A stretch of 58,684 bases of DNA from JACRJW01 sp964359095 (GTDB lineage: Bacteria; Patescibacteriota; Patescibacteriia; UBA9934; GWF2-40-263), in contig CAYHRJ010000002.1 in assembly GCA_964359095.1 (NCBI GenBank), forward strand, positions 1 to 58,684, written 5' to 3'. A program made the translations under genes and the position numbers. Every line of letters begins with the position of its first letter. Positions within the stretch are counted from its first letter, which is position 1. The notes under the pieces are model-generated. The model searched no databases, was not told the DNA's origin, and saw nothing but the letters and a program-made list of their open reading frames with translations. Shown in pieces: positions 1 to 7,281 of this stretch.

Positions 1-18
1 CACTTGCCCTGTGTTTTG
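1..18. repeat. 18-bp direct repeat, left copy flanking toxin-antitoxin pair
   Basis: The sequence CACTTGCCCTGTGTTTTG begins at base 1 and recurs exactly at 580-597. The two copies lie on either side of the toxin-antitoxin pair. The left copy may extend beyond the window edge. This looks like a boundary duplication left when the module was gained, or a recombination site that can delete it. Confidence 0.8.
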
Positions 19-70
19 ACGAAGACGATCAGGTGTGATACTTTCATGCTATAAGTTAGTCATTCACTTT

Positions 71-289
71 ATGTCTACTCTTTCTGTACCGCTTACACCG
101 ACCGTTGAACAGATGATCGAACATCTCGTTCAAAATGGCATTGCAGAATCCAAGGCCGCACTCGTGCGTAAGGCCATTATTAAATTTGCTGAAGACCAGG
201 CTGTGAATGAGGTGTTGGAGGCGGAACAGGAGGCGCGAGACGGCAAGATTTTGACGGGCGATCTTGACGTACTTGCCGCGGCGATCTAG
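71..289 (+). CDS. Antitoxin of a RelE/ParE-type toxin-antitoxin pair
   Basis: A 72-residue protein read from ATG 71, which removes an unconvincing 12-residue extension. It is mostly predicted helical: an N-terminal part with a ribbon-helix-helix flavour (SVPLTPTVEQMIEHLVQNG, then ESKAALVRKAIIKFAED) and an acidic, glutamate-rich tail that in such families wraps the toxin. It stops four bases before the ATG of the toxin gene at 294, the usual antitoxin-first order with translational coupling. Expected role: bind DNA near its own promoter and neutralise the downstream toxin. The family assignment rests on size, order and partner rather than on a diagnostic motif. Confidence 0.75.
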   Translation: MSTLSVPLTPTVEQMIEHLVQNGIAESKAALVRKAIIKFAEDQAVNEVLEAEQEARDGKILTGDLDVLAAAI

Positions 290-293
290 GTGT

Positions 294-554
294 ATGGTTC
301 AAGTGACGTACACACCGAAATTTATCCGTGCCTATAAAAAATTGGTTCCAGGATTACAAGCGGAAGTGAAACAAGCTATCGAACTCTTTACGGAAAAAGC
401 GAATCACGATCGGTTACACGTTCATAAATTATCAGGACGCATGGAAGGTCGATATAGTTTTTCGGTCAACTACAAAACTCGTGTCGTGTTCCGCTTTTTA
501 CCAGACGATCGTGCCTTGCTCCTCGTTGTAGGAGATCATTCCATCTATCACTAA
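294..554 (+). CDS. RelE/ParE-superfamily toxin (probable mRNA interferase)
   Basis: An 86-residue basic protein with the typical fold order of RelE/YafQ-like toxins: an N-terminal strand (VQVTYTPKFIRAYKKL), a two-helix hairpin, then three strands carrying KLSGRMEGRYSFSVNYKTRV and a terminal VGDHSIYH. Members of this superfamily cut mRNA on the ribosome or poison gyrase. The conserved Arg in the YKTRVVFRF strand and the C-terminal His/Tyr fit the ribosome-dependent nuclease branch, but substrate cannot be decided from sequence. Start ATG 294 is chosen because it gives the canonical N terminus just after the antitoxin stop. Confidence 0.85.
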   Translation: MVQVTYTPKFIRAYKKLVPGLQAEVKQAIELFTEKANHDRLHVHKLSGRMEGRYSFSVNYKTRVVFRFLPDDRALLLVVGDHSIYH

Positions 555-579
555 CGAGCTTTCCAACCAGAGGGTCAAT

Positions 580-597
580 CACTTGCCCTGTGTTTTG
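580..597. repeat. 18-bp direct repeat, right copy flanking toxin-antitoxin pair
   Basis: Exact second copy of the 1-18 repeat, located 26 bases after the toxin stop and 50 bases before uvrA. The pair encloses the two toxin-antitoxin genes and nothing else. Confidence 0.8.
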
Positions 598-647
598 TTT
601 TGTGATAGCCTTGCCAGCGTGTTGATTTTTTGAAAGATTTTCCGATT

Positions 648-3539
648 ATGTCGAACTTTATTTCCATTCGCGGGGCGCGTGTTCACAATCTGAAAAACGT
701 GAACGTGGACATTCCTAAGAATAAGCTCGTGGTGATTACAGGACTTTCAGGATCAGGAAAATCTTCGCTCGCGTTTGATACGATTTACGCAGAAGGACAG
801 CGTCGGTACATGGAGTCGCTCTCCAGTTACGCGCGTCAATTTTTAGAACTACAAGATAAGCCAGACGTCGATGAGATCACGGGTCTTTCGCCCACGATCG
901 CCATCGATCAAAAATCTTCGTCGCATAATCCTCGCTCGACCGTGGGGACGGTGACGGAGATTTATGATTTTTTACGCGTGCTGTTTGCGCGCGCAGGTCG
1001 ACCGCATTGTCCAAAATGCGGACAAGGTGTTGGAGAACAAACGCTCGTAGAGATTGTCACGCGTGTCACGACGATGATCGGGAAACCCGGCCTGAAGGCC
1101 GGGTCCGGCTCCGCCGGAGACCGTACATTGTTGTTTGCTCCTGTCGTTCATCAACTAAAAGGCGAACACAAGCATGTCCTACAAGGAGCACTGAACGCCG
1201 GGTTCACGCAAGTCCGTTTTGATGGACTTCTCATCGACACCACAGAGGCGCTTGCGATGCGCAAGGACAAAAAGAAAGATCATGACATTGACGTGCTCGT
1301 TTTTGCGTTTGAGACAGGAACGACCTATTCATCTGAACACGTAACAAGTTTAGTGAGCAAGGCTCTCGAGTACGGCAACGGTTTCGTCCTGCTCGTGAAT
1401 GATGAAACGGGTGATGAATTCCCATTGTCGAAAAGTTTCATGTGTCCCAATTGCGGAATCAATCTTCCCAAGCCTGAGCCGCGTTTGTTTTCGTTTAACT
1501 CGCCTGCCGGTGCGTGTGAGGAATGCACAGGGCTCGGAGAGAAGTTAGTTTTGGAAGCAGAACTTGTGATTCCTAATCGTCGCCTCACATTTGAAGAAGG
1601 CGCGGTGCGACCATGGACGAAGATCGCCGGGAACCAGACGAGCTACTTGGACTTGCTCCAGATCGTCGGGAAAAAACACCGTATTCCCATGGACATGCCA
1701 GTTGCGAAAATTCCAAAAGCAAAAATGGAGTTGGTCTTAAACGGAACAGGTGACGACACGTACAGTTTCAAGGGCGAGACCGTGACATTTCCCGGTGTCC
1801 TCATGCAGCTTGAACAAAAATATCGTGAGACTGATTCCGAATATGTACGGGCAGAACTAGAAGGTTACATGCGCCGCATGATTTGTCCTTCGTGCAACGG
1901 ACGACGACTCAACAAAGCTGTGCTTGCCATTACGATTGATGGCAAGTCGATTTCCGACGTCGTGAATTTGCCGGTGGAGGACGTGAAAGCGTTTTTTACT
2001 TCTGTCATTGCGAGGAACCCAAGCTCCTCGAGGGTGACGAAGCAATCTCTTTCAGGTGGACTCACCTCCGACGAACTCCTCGTCACAGAGCGCGTGGCAA
2101 AAGAAGTTCACATCCGTTTGGATCAGCTCACACAAGTAGGACTTGGCTATCTCACACTTGATCGCTCTGCGATGACCCTCTCAGGGGGTGAGTCTCAGCG
2201 TGTGCGTCTAGCAACACAGCTTGGCAGTCAGCTTTCGGGTGTCATTTATATTTTGGACGAACCGTCCATTGGTTTGCACCCACGCGACAACGACTGTTTG
2301 ATCGAGACGATTCGTAACCTCAAAGCATTTGGCAACTCAGTGATCGTGGTCGAGCACGATGAGGCTATGATTCGAGCCGCTGATTATGTGTTTGATGTGG
2401 GACCAGGAGCTGGTGAGTACGGCGGCCAGATTGTCTCAGAAGGTACGGCCGCTCAAATTGAAAAAGACAAGGATTCTCTCACTGGACAATATCTCTCAGG
2501 CGCTAAATCCATTCCACTTCCAAAAAAATATCGCAAGGGCAGTGGAAAGAAGATAAGTGTCTTGGGCGCCACTGCATTTAATTTGAAAAATGTCGATGTG
2601 GATATTCCACTAGGCTGTCTTGTGTGCGTCACAGGAGTGTCGGGATCGGGAAAGTCCACGCTCGTGTTAGATATTCTTGGCAAAGCGCTCAGTCGAAAAT
2701 TTTATCGTGCGAAGCTGTATCCTGGTGAGCACAAGGAGATCAAGGGAATCGAACACATCGACAAAGTCGTTGCCGTGGACCAGTCTCCCATCGGCCGCAC
2801 TCCACGCTCAAATCCAGCCACGTACACCGGCGTCTTCACTGCGATTCGAGATTTATTTGCGGATTTGCCAGAAGCCAAGATGCGTAAGTACGATGCTGGC
2901 AAGTTTAGTTTTAACGTGAAAGGTGGTGGGAGATGTGAGGCTTGCGGTGGCGACGGAATGCGCAGAATAGAAATGCAGTTTTTGCCTGATGTCTATGTTG
3001 AATGTACGGAGTGTCGCGGCACGCGCTACAATCATGAGGCACTTGAAGTTCACTACAAACAGAAAACGATTTCAGACGTTCTCAACATGACGGTCGAAGA
3101 AGCACGTCGATTCTTCGCGGATCAAACGAGCATTTTTGATAAGCTGAACGTCCTTCACGAGGTGGGACTCGGCTACATCCGTTTGGGACAGAGTGCAACC
3201 ACGCTCTCGGGTGGGGAAGCACAGCGTGTAAAACTTTCGACTGAGCTTTCTCGTCGCGCCACAGGTCGCACGCTCTACATTTTGGATGAACCTACAACAG
3301 GACTTCACTTTGAAGACATCAAGCGCTTGCTTGGTGTGCTTCATCAGCTGGTCGATAAGGGAAACACCGTGGTCATCATCGAGCACAACTTGGATGTGAT
3401 CAAAGGTGCTGACTGGGTGATCGACATGGGACCAGACGGTGGAATCAAAGGCGGGGAGATCGTCGCCGTTGGAACGCCAAAGGATATTGTGAAGATGAAG
3501 AGAAGCGTCACAGGGCAGTATCTCAAAGCTCTGTTGTAG
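648..3539 (+). CDS. uvrA: UvrA, excinuclease ABC subunit A
   Basis: A 963-residue ABC-type ATPase that scans DNA for bulky lesions with UvrB and hands them to UvrC in nucleotide excision repair. Seen in order: Walker A GLSGSGKS near residue 31, a CxxC zinc element (CPNC...CEEC), signature LSGGESQRVRLA, a second Walker A GVSGSGKST, a second zinc module (CEAC...CTEC) and a second signature LSGGEAQRVKLS. ATG 648 (MSNFISIRGARVHNLKNV) is preferred over the TTG at 630 because UvrA proteins normally begin there. Oddity: two short segments, residues about 146-158 and 452-468, are encoded by palindromic repeats inserted in frame (1086-1118 and 2004-2050) and look like tolerated insertions. Confidence 0.97.
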   Translation: MSNFISIRGARVHNLKNVNVDIPKNKLVVITGLSGSGKSSLAFDTIYAEGQRRYMESLSSYARQFLELQDKPDVDEITGLSPTIAIDQKSSSHNPRSTVGTVTEIYDFLRVLFARAGRPHCPKCGQGVGEQTLVEIVTRVTTMIGKPGLKAGSGSAGDRTLLFAPVVHQLKGEHKHVLQGALNAGFTQVRFDGLLIDTTEALAMRKDKKKDHDIDVLVFAFETGTTYSSEHVTSLVSKALEYGNGFVLLVNDETGDEFPLSKSFMCPNCGINLPKPEPRLFSFNSPAGACEECTGLGEKLVLEAELVIPNRRLTFEEGAVRPWTKIAGNQTSYLDLLQIVGKKHRIPMDMPVAKIPKAKMELVLNGTGDDTYSFKGETVTFPGVLMQLEQKYRETDSEYVRAELEGYMRRMICPSCNGRRLNKAVLAITIDGKSISDVVNLPVEDVKAFFTSVIARNPSSSRVTKQSLSGGLTSDELLVTERVAKEVHIRLDQLTQVGLGYLTLDRSAMTLSGGESQRVRLATQLGSQLSGVIYILDEPSIGLHPRDNDCLIETIRNLKAFGNSVIVVEHDEAMIRAADYVFDVGPGAGEYGGQIVSEGTAAQIEKDKDSLTGQYLSGAKSIPLPKKYRKGSGKKISVLGATAFNLKNVDVDIPLGCLVCVTGVSGSGKSTLVLDILGKALSRKFYRAKLYPGEHKEIKGIEHIDKVVAVDQSPIGRTPRSNPATYTGVFTAIRDLFADLPEAKMRKYDAGKFSFNVKGGGRCEACGGDGMRRIEMQFLPDVYVECTECRGTRYNHEALEVHYKQKTISDVLNMTVEEARRFFADQTSIFDKLNVLHEVGLGYIRLGQSATTLSGGEAQRVKLSTELSRRATGRTLYILDEPTTGLHFEDIKRLLGVLHQLVDKGNTVVIIEHNLDVIKGADWVIDMGPDGGIKGGEIVAVGTPKDIVKMKRSVTGQYLKALL
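1086..1118. repeat. Twin-hairpin palindromic element inside uvrA
   Basis: Two adjacent inverted repeats: CCCGGCCT-GA-AGGCCGGG (1086-1103) and TCCGGC-TCC-GCCGGA (1104-1118). They are G+C-rich against their surroundings and are read in frame as roughly PGLKAGSGSAGD, a stretch not expected in the N-terminal ATPase domain of UvrA. Confidence 0.7.
2004..2050. repeat. Palindromic element of the GTCATTGCGAG...CGAAGCAATCTC type inside uvrA
   Basis: The element begins GTCATTGCGAGGA and ends TGACGAAGCAATCTC with complementary arms (ATTGC/GCAAT at the outside, GAGGA/TCCTC inside). This consensus is a widely dispersed intergenic palindrome. Here it is translated in frame as SVIARNPSSSRVTKQSL, a well-known signature peptide of such elements. 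Confidence 0.8.
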
Positions 3540-3617
3540 CGATTGGTTAAAGTTATCCACTGATTTTGATTGACAAGACCAAAAAAGTCTGGTGAAATAA
3601 TTCTAGACACATGAACT

Positions 3618-3651
3618 CCCCGACACGTGTTGACGGGGATTTTATTATTTT
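3618..3651 (+). terminator. Probable Rho-independent terminator of uvrA
   Basis: Stem CCCCG (3618-3622) and CGGGG (3634-3638), with a small ACACGTGT palindrome in the loop, followed by ATTTTATTATTTT. It lies between uvrA and the next gene and argues against the upstream ATG at 3611 being used by that gene. Confidence 0.6.
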
Positions 3652-3658
3652 CAAACGT

Positions 3659-4174
3659 ATGCAATATCCAGAACCACTCGTGCCTTCAACGATCATTGAA
3701 GGAAAGATTTATTTTGTTCGTGGTAAAAAAGTGATGGTAGATCGAGACCTTGCTTTGTTGTATGGGGTTACCACAGCAGCATTGAATCAGGCGGTAAGGC
3801 GCAATCAAGAAAGGTTTCCAAACGATTTTATGTTCAAATTATCGCTGGTTGAAGCGAAGAACTTGATATCACAATTTGTGATATCAAGTTCACACGGAGG
3901 TTTTCGTAAGGAACCCATCGTCTTTACTGAGCTTGGAGTCGCCATGCTTTCAACTGTTCTTCGCAGTCCACGTGCTATTGCTGTAAACATTCAGATTATG
4001 AGAACCTTCACTCGTCTGAGGGAGATGCTGACAGAAAATGACGATCTTCGCCGTAAGGTTGAGGTGATGGAGAAACAATATGACGAGCAGTTCAAGATGG
4101 TATTTGATGCGATTCGAAGGATGTTGCTAGAGGATGAGCATGGCAAAATTGAGATTGGATTTCGCTCAAATTAG
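3659..4174 (+). CDS. ORF6N-domain protein
   Basis: A 171-residue protein with the N-terminal ORF6N/KilA-N-type DNA-binding module: VRGKKVMVDRDLALLYGV, then NQAVRRNQERFPNDFMFKL, then the FTELGVAMLSTVLRS element. A C-terminal coiled segment follows (LREMLTENDDLRRKVEVMEK). The family is common in phages and mobile regions and is usually described as a DNA-binding antirepressor or regulator. Start ATG 3659 is chosen because the upstream ATG (3611) would place a transcription terminator inside the reading frame. A 33-nt perfect inverted repeat at 3859-3891 lies within the coding sequence and encodes NLISQFVISS. Confidence 0.85.
   Translation: MQYPEPLVPSTIIEGKIYFVRGKKVMVDRDLALLYGVTTAALNQAVRRNQERFPNDFMFKLSLVEAKNLISQFVISSSHGGFRKEPIVFTELGVAMLSTVLRSPRAIAVNIQIMRTFTRLREMLTENDDLRRKVEVMEKQYDEQFKMVFDAIRRMLLEDEHGKIEIGFRSN
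3859..3891. repeat. 33-nt perfect inverted repeat inside the ORF6N gene
   Basis: Sixteen-base arms pair perfectly around a single central T at 3875; the left arm is GAACTTGATATCACAA. The element contains two GATATC sites. It could extrude as a cruciform, fold strongly in mRNA, or act as a binding site for a dimeric regulator. Confidence 0.9.
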
Positions 4175-4195
4175 CAAAATCAGGAGGATAAGCCA

Positions 4196-4224
4196 TTGAC
4201 AAAACGGCTGTTTTTTGCTAGATT
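4196..4224 (+). promoter_or_regulatory. Sigma70-type promoter for the secreted protein at 4250
   Basis: TTGACA at 4196-4201, a 17-base spacer, then TAGATT at 4219-4224; the ATG follows 25 bases after the -10 box. A perfect -35 box with ideal spacing makes this one of the clearest promoters in the window. Confidence 0.8.
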
Positions 4225-4249
4225 GCGCCCTTAAACTAACCAAAAAACT

Positions 4250-5962
4250 ATGTTGAAGAAAACACTTATTTTCGCGGTTGCTCTTGCAATCGCCATCTCT
4301 CCTTTGCTTCCGAGGGTCTTTGCGGACTCCGGCGAGTGGGGAACCCCGGTCGCCACAGCGGCTTGGGATTACGACTACTTCCGCGTTGAGCGCTTGTCGC
4401 TTGATTCGGACACTTCTGGCCCCTACACATTTAACGACGTTGTCTTCGTTGTGAAGACCGCTGAGTCTTGCGACGAGACATCCTTGTGCGATCAAGTCGA
4501 CCTGACCATCTTCAAAGATGGCGAGTCGCTTGAGATTGCCTCTGTGTCAGATGTTGTCACGGACGCATTTTCTCAGACCGCACAAGATGGTCGGTTCATC
4601 TACATGGTCCCATCGGATTCCGATGACTCATGGGGAACCATTTACGAATACGACACGGACAGTGGCACCATCGCCACCTTGTTCGATGTGGCGCGTGGTG
4701 ACAACAGTCTTTCATTTCTGTCATTTGCCACTGACGGCGACCGCATCTATACGACAACCTTGCAGTCTGATGAAGACACAGGCGACGTAGAAAGCGCGCT
4801 CTCGGTCTACGACTACGGTTCAGGCTACGAGCGTGAAGATTTTACCTATGCGCTCTCTGCACCGCTTCAAGAGATTGTGGATGTGCAAGATGGGCAGGCA
4901 CTTGTGAAGGCCACGTTTGACGGCGGCTATGAGCAGTTGTGGATTGTGAATCAAACCGCGCGTTCCGTTGAAGCGATTCCTGATACTTGGACGGAACTTG
5001 GTGCTGACATTGTCGGCGCGCATTATCTCTCTGACGGATCCATTGTGTACTTCCGTAACTTCCGTTTGTGGAGCTACATGCAGGGCGTTGATGAAACGCC
5101 TGAGGATGCAGGTGGCGCCTACCTCTCTTGGTTGGTAGATGTTGAGGACGCTGTCCAGATTGTCGGTGACCGCATGGCCTACATCGATGACGAAAACGGT
5201 TTGTATGTTGTTGATCTTGAAGGCGTCCACAAGTTGGGTGTTGCCATGGGCGGCATCTTCAATCTTACTGATGACACCATCTACTTCCAAAATGATGAGG
5301 ACGAGTACGTTGGTTATAACTTTGAAACTCTTGCCTGGGAGTCTCGAGCCTTTCATGTGACGGATAGCTACGAGGATATCGTTGTGGGTGTCGACGAAGA
5401 CGGCAACGTCTGGTACGAGAATACCACCAATGGTCGTCTGTTGAACGTAGGATTCGGCGAAGCGCCACTTCTCTCAGATCGTGAGCACGCCTACTGGCAG
5501 GGAACAGATGGTAACGTCTATGAAGTCACGTTCTCTCCACTGTTGGATCTCGTGCGTGATGAAGTCGAAGCGTTTAGCGCCTACGACTCAGAAGGCATCT
5601 ATCTCGTAAGTGGTGACCAGATGTGGCTCATCCCAAGCGAGCAGGTGTACTTCACTTGGTTTGATTCCTGGGATGAAGTTGTCGAGGTAAGCCAAGCCAC
5701 GATCAACGTGTACTTGGAAACTTCTGACTACGAGGGCGATCTCAAGTTTGCTCCTGGCACGCGCGTGAAAGCCGTAAGTTCAGAGCGAGTCTACGTGGTA
5801 GGATCAGATTATGATCTCCACTGGATCACTTCCGAGACCGTCGCCGATGAAATCTATGGCTCCGACTGGAACCAAGGTATCATCGAGGTAAATGACACGG
5901 CTCTGTGGAAGTACGGCAAAGGCGCAAACGTTGCATCGGGCGACGATGTGCGATCAATCTAA
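4250..5962 (+). CDS. Large secreted protein, possible beta-propeller
   Basis: A 570-residue protein of unknown function. It begins with a Sec signal peptide (MLKKTLIFAVALAIAISPLLPRVFA, likely cut after FADS-region Ala). The mature part is very acidic and rich in Asp, Tyr, Trp and beta-strand-forming stretches, with recurring short motifs such as DGRFIYMV, DGDRIYTT, DGSIVYF, DENGLYVV, DDTIYFQ and DGNVWYE at 40-60 residue spacing. That spacing suggests a WD/TolB-like propeller. Two cysteines near the N terminus (SCDETSLCDQ) could form a disulphide. It has its own promoter and no C-terminal anchor or sorting motif, so a released or peripherally attached surface protein is likely. Confidence 0.75.
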   Translation: MLKKTLIFAVALAIAISPLLPRVFADSGEWGTPVATAAWDYDYFRVERLSLDSDTSGPYTFNDVVFVVKTAESCDETSLCDQVDLTIFKDGESLEIASVSDVVTDAFSQTAQDGRFIYMVPSDSDDSWGTIYEYDTDSGTIATLFDVARGDNSLSFLSFATDGDRIYTTTLQSDEDTGDVESALSVYDYGSGYEREDFTYALSAPLQEIVDVQDGQALVKATFDGGYEQLWIVNQTARSVEAIPDTWTELGADIVGAHYLSDGSIVYFRNFRLWSYMQGVDETPEDAGGAYLSWLVDVEDAVQIVGDRMAYIDDENGLYVVDLEGVHKLGVAMGGIFNLTDDTIYFQNDEDEYVGYNFETLAWESRAFHVTDSYEDIVVGVDEDGNVWYENTTNGRLLNVGFGEAPLLSDREHAYWQGTDGNVYEVTFSPLLDLVRDEVEAFSAYDSEGIYLVSGDQMWLIPSEQVYFTWFDSWDEVVEVSQATINVYLETSDYEGDLKFAPGTRVKAVSSERVYVVGSDYDLHWITSETVADEIYGSDWNQGIIEVNDTALWKYGKGANVASGDDVRSI

Positions 5963-5988
5963 CATTCAAACACAGCCTCTGGAGTTTC

Positions 5989-6023
5989 GGTCCCCCTCCT
6001 TTTCAAGGAGGGGATAGGGGTGG
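5989..6023. repeat. Intergenic palindromic element (CCCCTCCTT-TTC-AAGGAGGGG)
   Basis: Nine-base arms at 5993-6001 and 6005-6013 with a 3-base loop, embedded in GGTCCCCCTCC...ATAGGGGTGGTT. No T-tract follows, so it is not a simple terminator. It marks the point where base composition changes to the G+C-rich block at its right. Confidence 0.7.
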
Positions 6024-6046
6024 TTATCACTCTTGACCAAGACTCC

Positions 6047-6067
6047 AGAGATCCGTGTTGGACATCC
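6047..6067. repeat. 21-bp direct repeat ahead of the first lipoprotein, copy 1
   Basis: A 21-base sequence starting AGAGATCCGTGTTGGACA, found again exactly at 6887-6907. Each copy lies upstream of a short gene of the G+C-rich block, 30-35 bases before the start codon. Confidence 0.85.
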
Positions 6068-6100
6068 TGTCCCCACGTTCGTTCCGCCTATGAGTCCGTC

Positions 6101-6376
6101 ATGCTCGCTCTTCTTCTCAGTCTGGCCTGTTCTCCTCCTCCGGCGGCGGAGATGGTCAGCGTCACCAACGGCGTCTCAAGCGCCGAGGTGATCGACTACG
6201 GCAACGGCGTCTACTACCTCGATGCCAGTGGCATGCAGTTCGGCAACGCCTTGTCGGAGTTCATCAAGCAGCACCGCCGCACCCTCGAGGTCGTGGCGGT
6301 CGCTGGCGACGGGAGTTCTCGCTACGGCGACGCCGGCTACTTCATCGTCACCCGTCCTGTCATCGACTGCAACTAG
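6101..6376 (+). CDS. Small predicted lipoprotein of the G+C-rich block
   Basis: A 91-residue protein from ATG 6101. It opens with an unusually short lipoprotein-like signal, MLALLLSLAC, with the lipobox Cys at residue 10 and no basic n-region, then a Ser/Pro stretch and a compact globular domain (SAEVIDYGNGVYYLDASG ... EVVAVAGDGSS). No family is recognised. Codon use is far richer in G and C than in uvrA or the secreted protein before it. It is followed after 8 bases by a second gene with an AGGAGG site, so the two are likely co-transcribed. The same signal style recurs at 7453 and 52998. Confidence 0.6.
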   Translation: MLALLLSLACSPPPAAEMVSVTNGVSSAEVIDYGNGVYYLDASGMQFGNALSEFIKQHRRTLEVVAVAGDGSSRYGDAGYFIVTRPVIDCN

Positions 6377-6384
6377 GAGGAATC

Positions 6385-6699
6385 ATGTCTCGCATCAACT
6401 TCAGGACGGTCGGCTACAAGGTCGGCAGGGTTGTGAGGACGAGTCTGATGACCGTGTTCCTGCTGATCTTCGTGTCCGTGAGCCTTTTCATGGGCGTAAC
6501 GGCTGTCTATCTCGTGGTAGCGGCCTTCCATTCCATCGTCGCGATGAAACTGGTGATGGCGTTGTACGCGGCCGTCGGCTTCTTCATGACGGCGACCACT
6601 TCATACCTTTATGGGCTCCTCGTTCATGGGTTTTGGCAGGATCTTCGTCGTCCCAACATCGCTCCATCCGTTCCCACGTTTCCGTCGCGCAGCGACTGA
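6385..6699 (+). CDS. Small two-pass membrane protein
   Basis: A 104-residue protein preceded by a textbook AGGAGG ribosome site (6376-6381 region) at ideal spacing. A basic N terminus (MSRINFRTVGYKVGRVVRTS) is followed by two hydrophobic helices, about residues 20-50 and 53-82, and a short basic C-terminal tail. No family is recognised. The G+C-rich codon use and strong ribosome site match the neighbouring lipoproteins rather than the rest of the window. A repeated spacer cassette (6705-6799) follows directly. Confidence 0.65.
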   Translation: MSRINFRTVGYKVGRVVRTSLMTVFLLIFVSVSLFMGVTAVYLVVAAFHSIVAMKLVMALYAAVGFFMTATTSYLYGLLVHGFWQDLRRPNIAPSVPTFPSRSD

Positions 6700-6704
6700 C
6701 TCGC

Positions 6705-6799
6705 GGTCCACGACCGCACGGCACGGCGTTCGCGAACGACGTGTCACGCGACCCCCGTCCGTCCGCAGATACGACATCTGTGAGACGGACGGGGCGTCT
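6705..6799. repeat. Spacer cassette copy A of the G+C-rich block
   Basis: About 90 bases repeated at 7282-7370. It contains the palindrome GTTCGCGAAC (6728-6737) and a long hairpin: CCCCGTCCGTC (6753-6763) pairs with GACGGACGGGG (6784-6794), with an inner stem CAGAT/ATCTG (6766-6770, 6776-6780). Copy A has 8 extra bases near its left end relative to copy B. Confidence 0.85.
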
Positions 6800-6810
6800 C
6801 ACAACTTTTT
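6780..6810 (+). terminator. Rho-independent terminator at the end of cassette A
   Basis: GTGAGACG (6780-6787) pairs with CGTCTCAC (6795-6802), followed by AACTTTTT. It would end transcription of the two genes at 6101-6699. It competes with the longer cassette hairpin because the two structures share bases. Confidence 0.7.
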
Positions 6811-6825
6811 CCCACGACTAGAAAG

Positions 6826-6839
6826 GTCACATATGTGAC
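6826..6839. other. 14-bp perfect palindrome GTCACATATGTGAC
   Basis: A perfect dyad located between the cassette A terminator and the next lipoprotein-block gene. Its position and symmetry fit an operator for a dimeric regulator, but no regulator is known. Confidence 0.5.
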
Positions 6840-6886
6840 AAAGTGGTTCAATCCGGCTTCTGTCGTTTTGCCACGAGCAAGACCGT

Positions 6887-6907
6887 AGAGATCCGTGTTG
6901 GACATCC
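6887..6907. repeat. 21-bp direct repeat, copy 2
   Basis: Exact copy of 6047-6067, located 32 bases upstream of ATG 6939. Similarity is weaker but visible for a further dozen bases on its left (GAGCAAGACC against GACCAAGACT). Confidence 0.85.
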
Positions 6908-6938
6908 CGTATTTCACAGAGTCCCTTCAGGAGATTCC

Positions 6939-7274
6939 ATGTCTTCCTACGTCGATCGTTTCTTCCGCCTGTACTGGATGCTCGCATTCGGCGCAATGCT
7001 CGGCATCGGACTCTACATGATGAGTCTCCCCGATACGGTCATGGTGACCGGTGTACGAGAGATCCACGTCGTCAACAGCGCGGGCGTCAACAATCTCGAC
7101 CGCCACTTCAACTTCGATGACGGCTGCGTCCTCGAGGTTGGGGGCAGGATCGAGCAAGCGGCGTTCACCGGCGACGTCCGACTGATGATGTACACCCCGC
7201 CGCGGGACTCTGCTTCCGGCAACTTCTGTCCATCGGGCACTCACTTCGTCGCCTTCGCCGACATGTACTTCTGA
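6939..7274 (+). CDS. Small exported or membrane-anchored protein of the G+C-rich block
   Basis: A 111-residue protein read from ATG 6939, supported by a CAGGAG ribosome site at 6928-6933. One N-terminal hydrophobic helix (YWMLAFGAMLGIGLYMMSL, about residues 10-28) acts as signal anchor. The rest is a small domain with three Cys-containing or Pro-rich loops (DDGCVLEVGG; NFCPSGTHFV) that would lie outside the cell. No family is recognised. It sits between the 21-bp repeat and cassette copy B, so it looks like one unit of a modular array. Confidence 0.6.
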   Translation: MSSYVDRFFRLYWMLAFGAMLGIGLYMMSLPDTVMVTGVREIHVVNSAGVNNLDRHFNFDDGCVLEVGGRIEQAAFTGDVRLMMYTPPRDSASGNFCPSGTHFVAFADMYF

Positions 7275-7281
7275 CCGTCAC

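Noticed and set aside
6222..6821. A 199-codon rightward frame rich in Arg and Ser across two small genes
   Set aside because: It is an alternative frame of G+C-rich DNA and runs through the well-supported genes at 6101 and 6385, each of which has a better start signal and composition.
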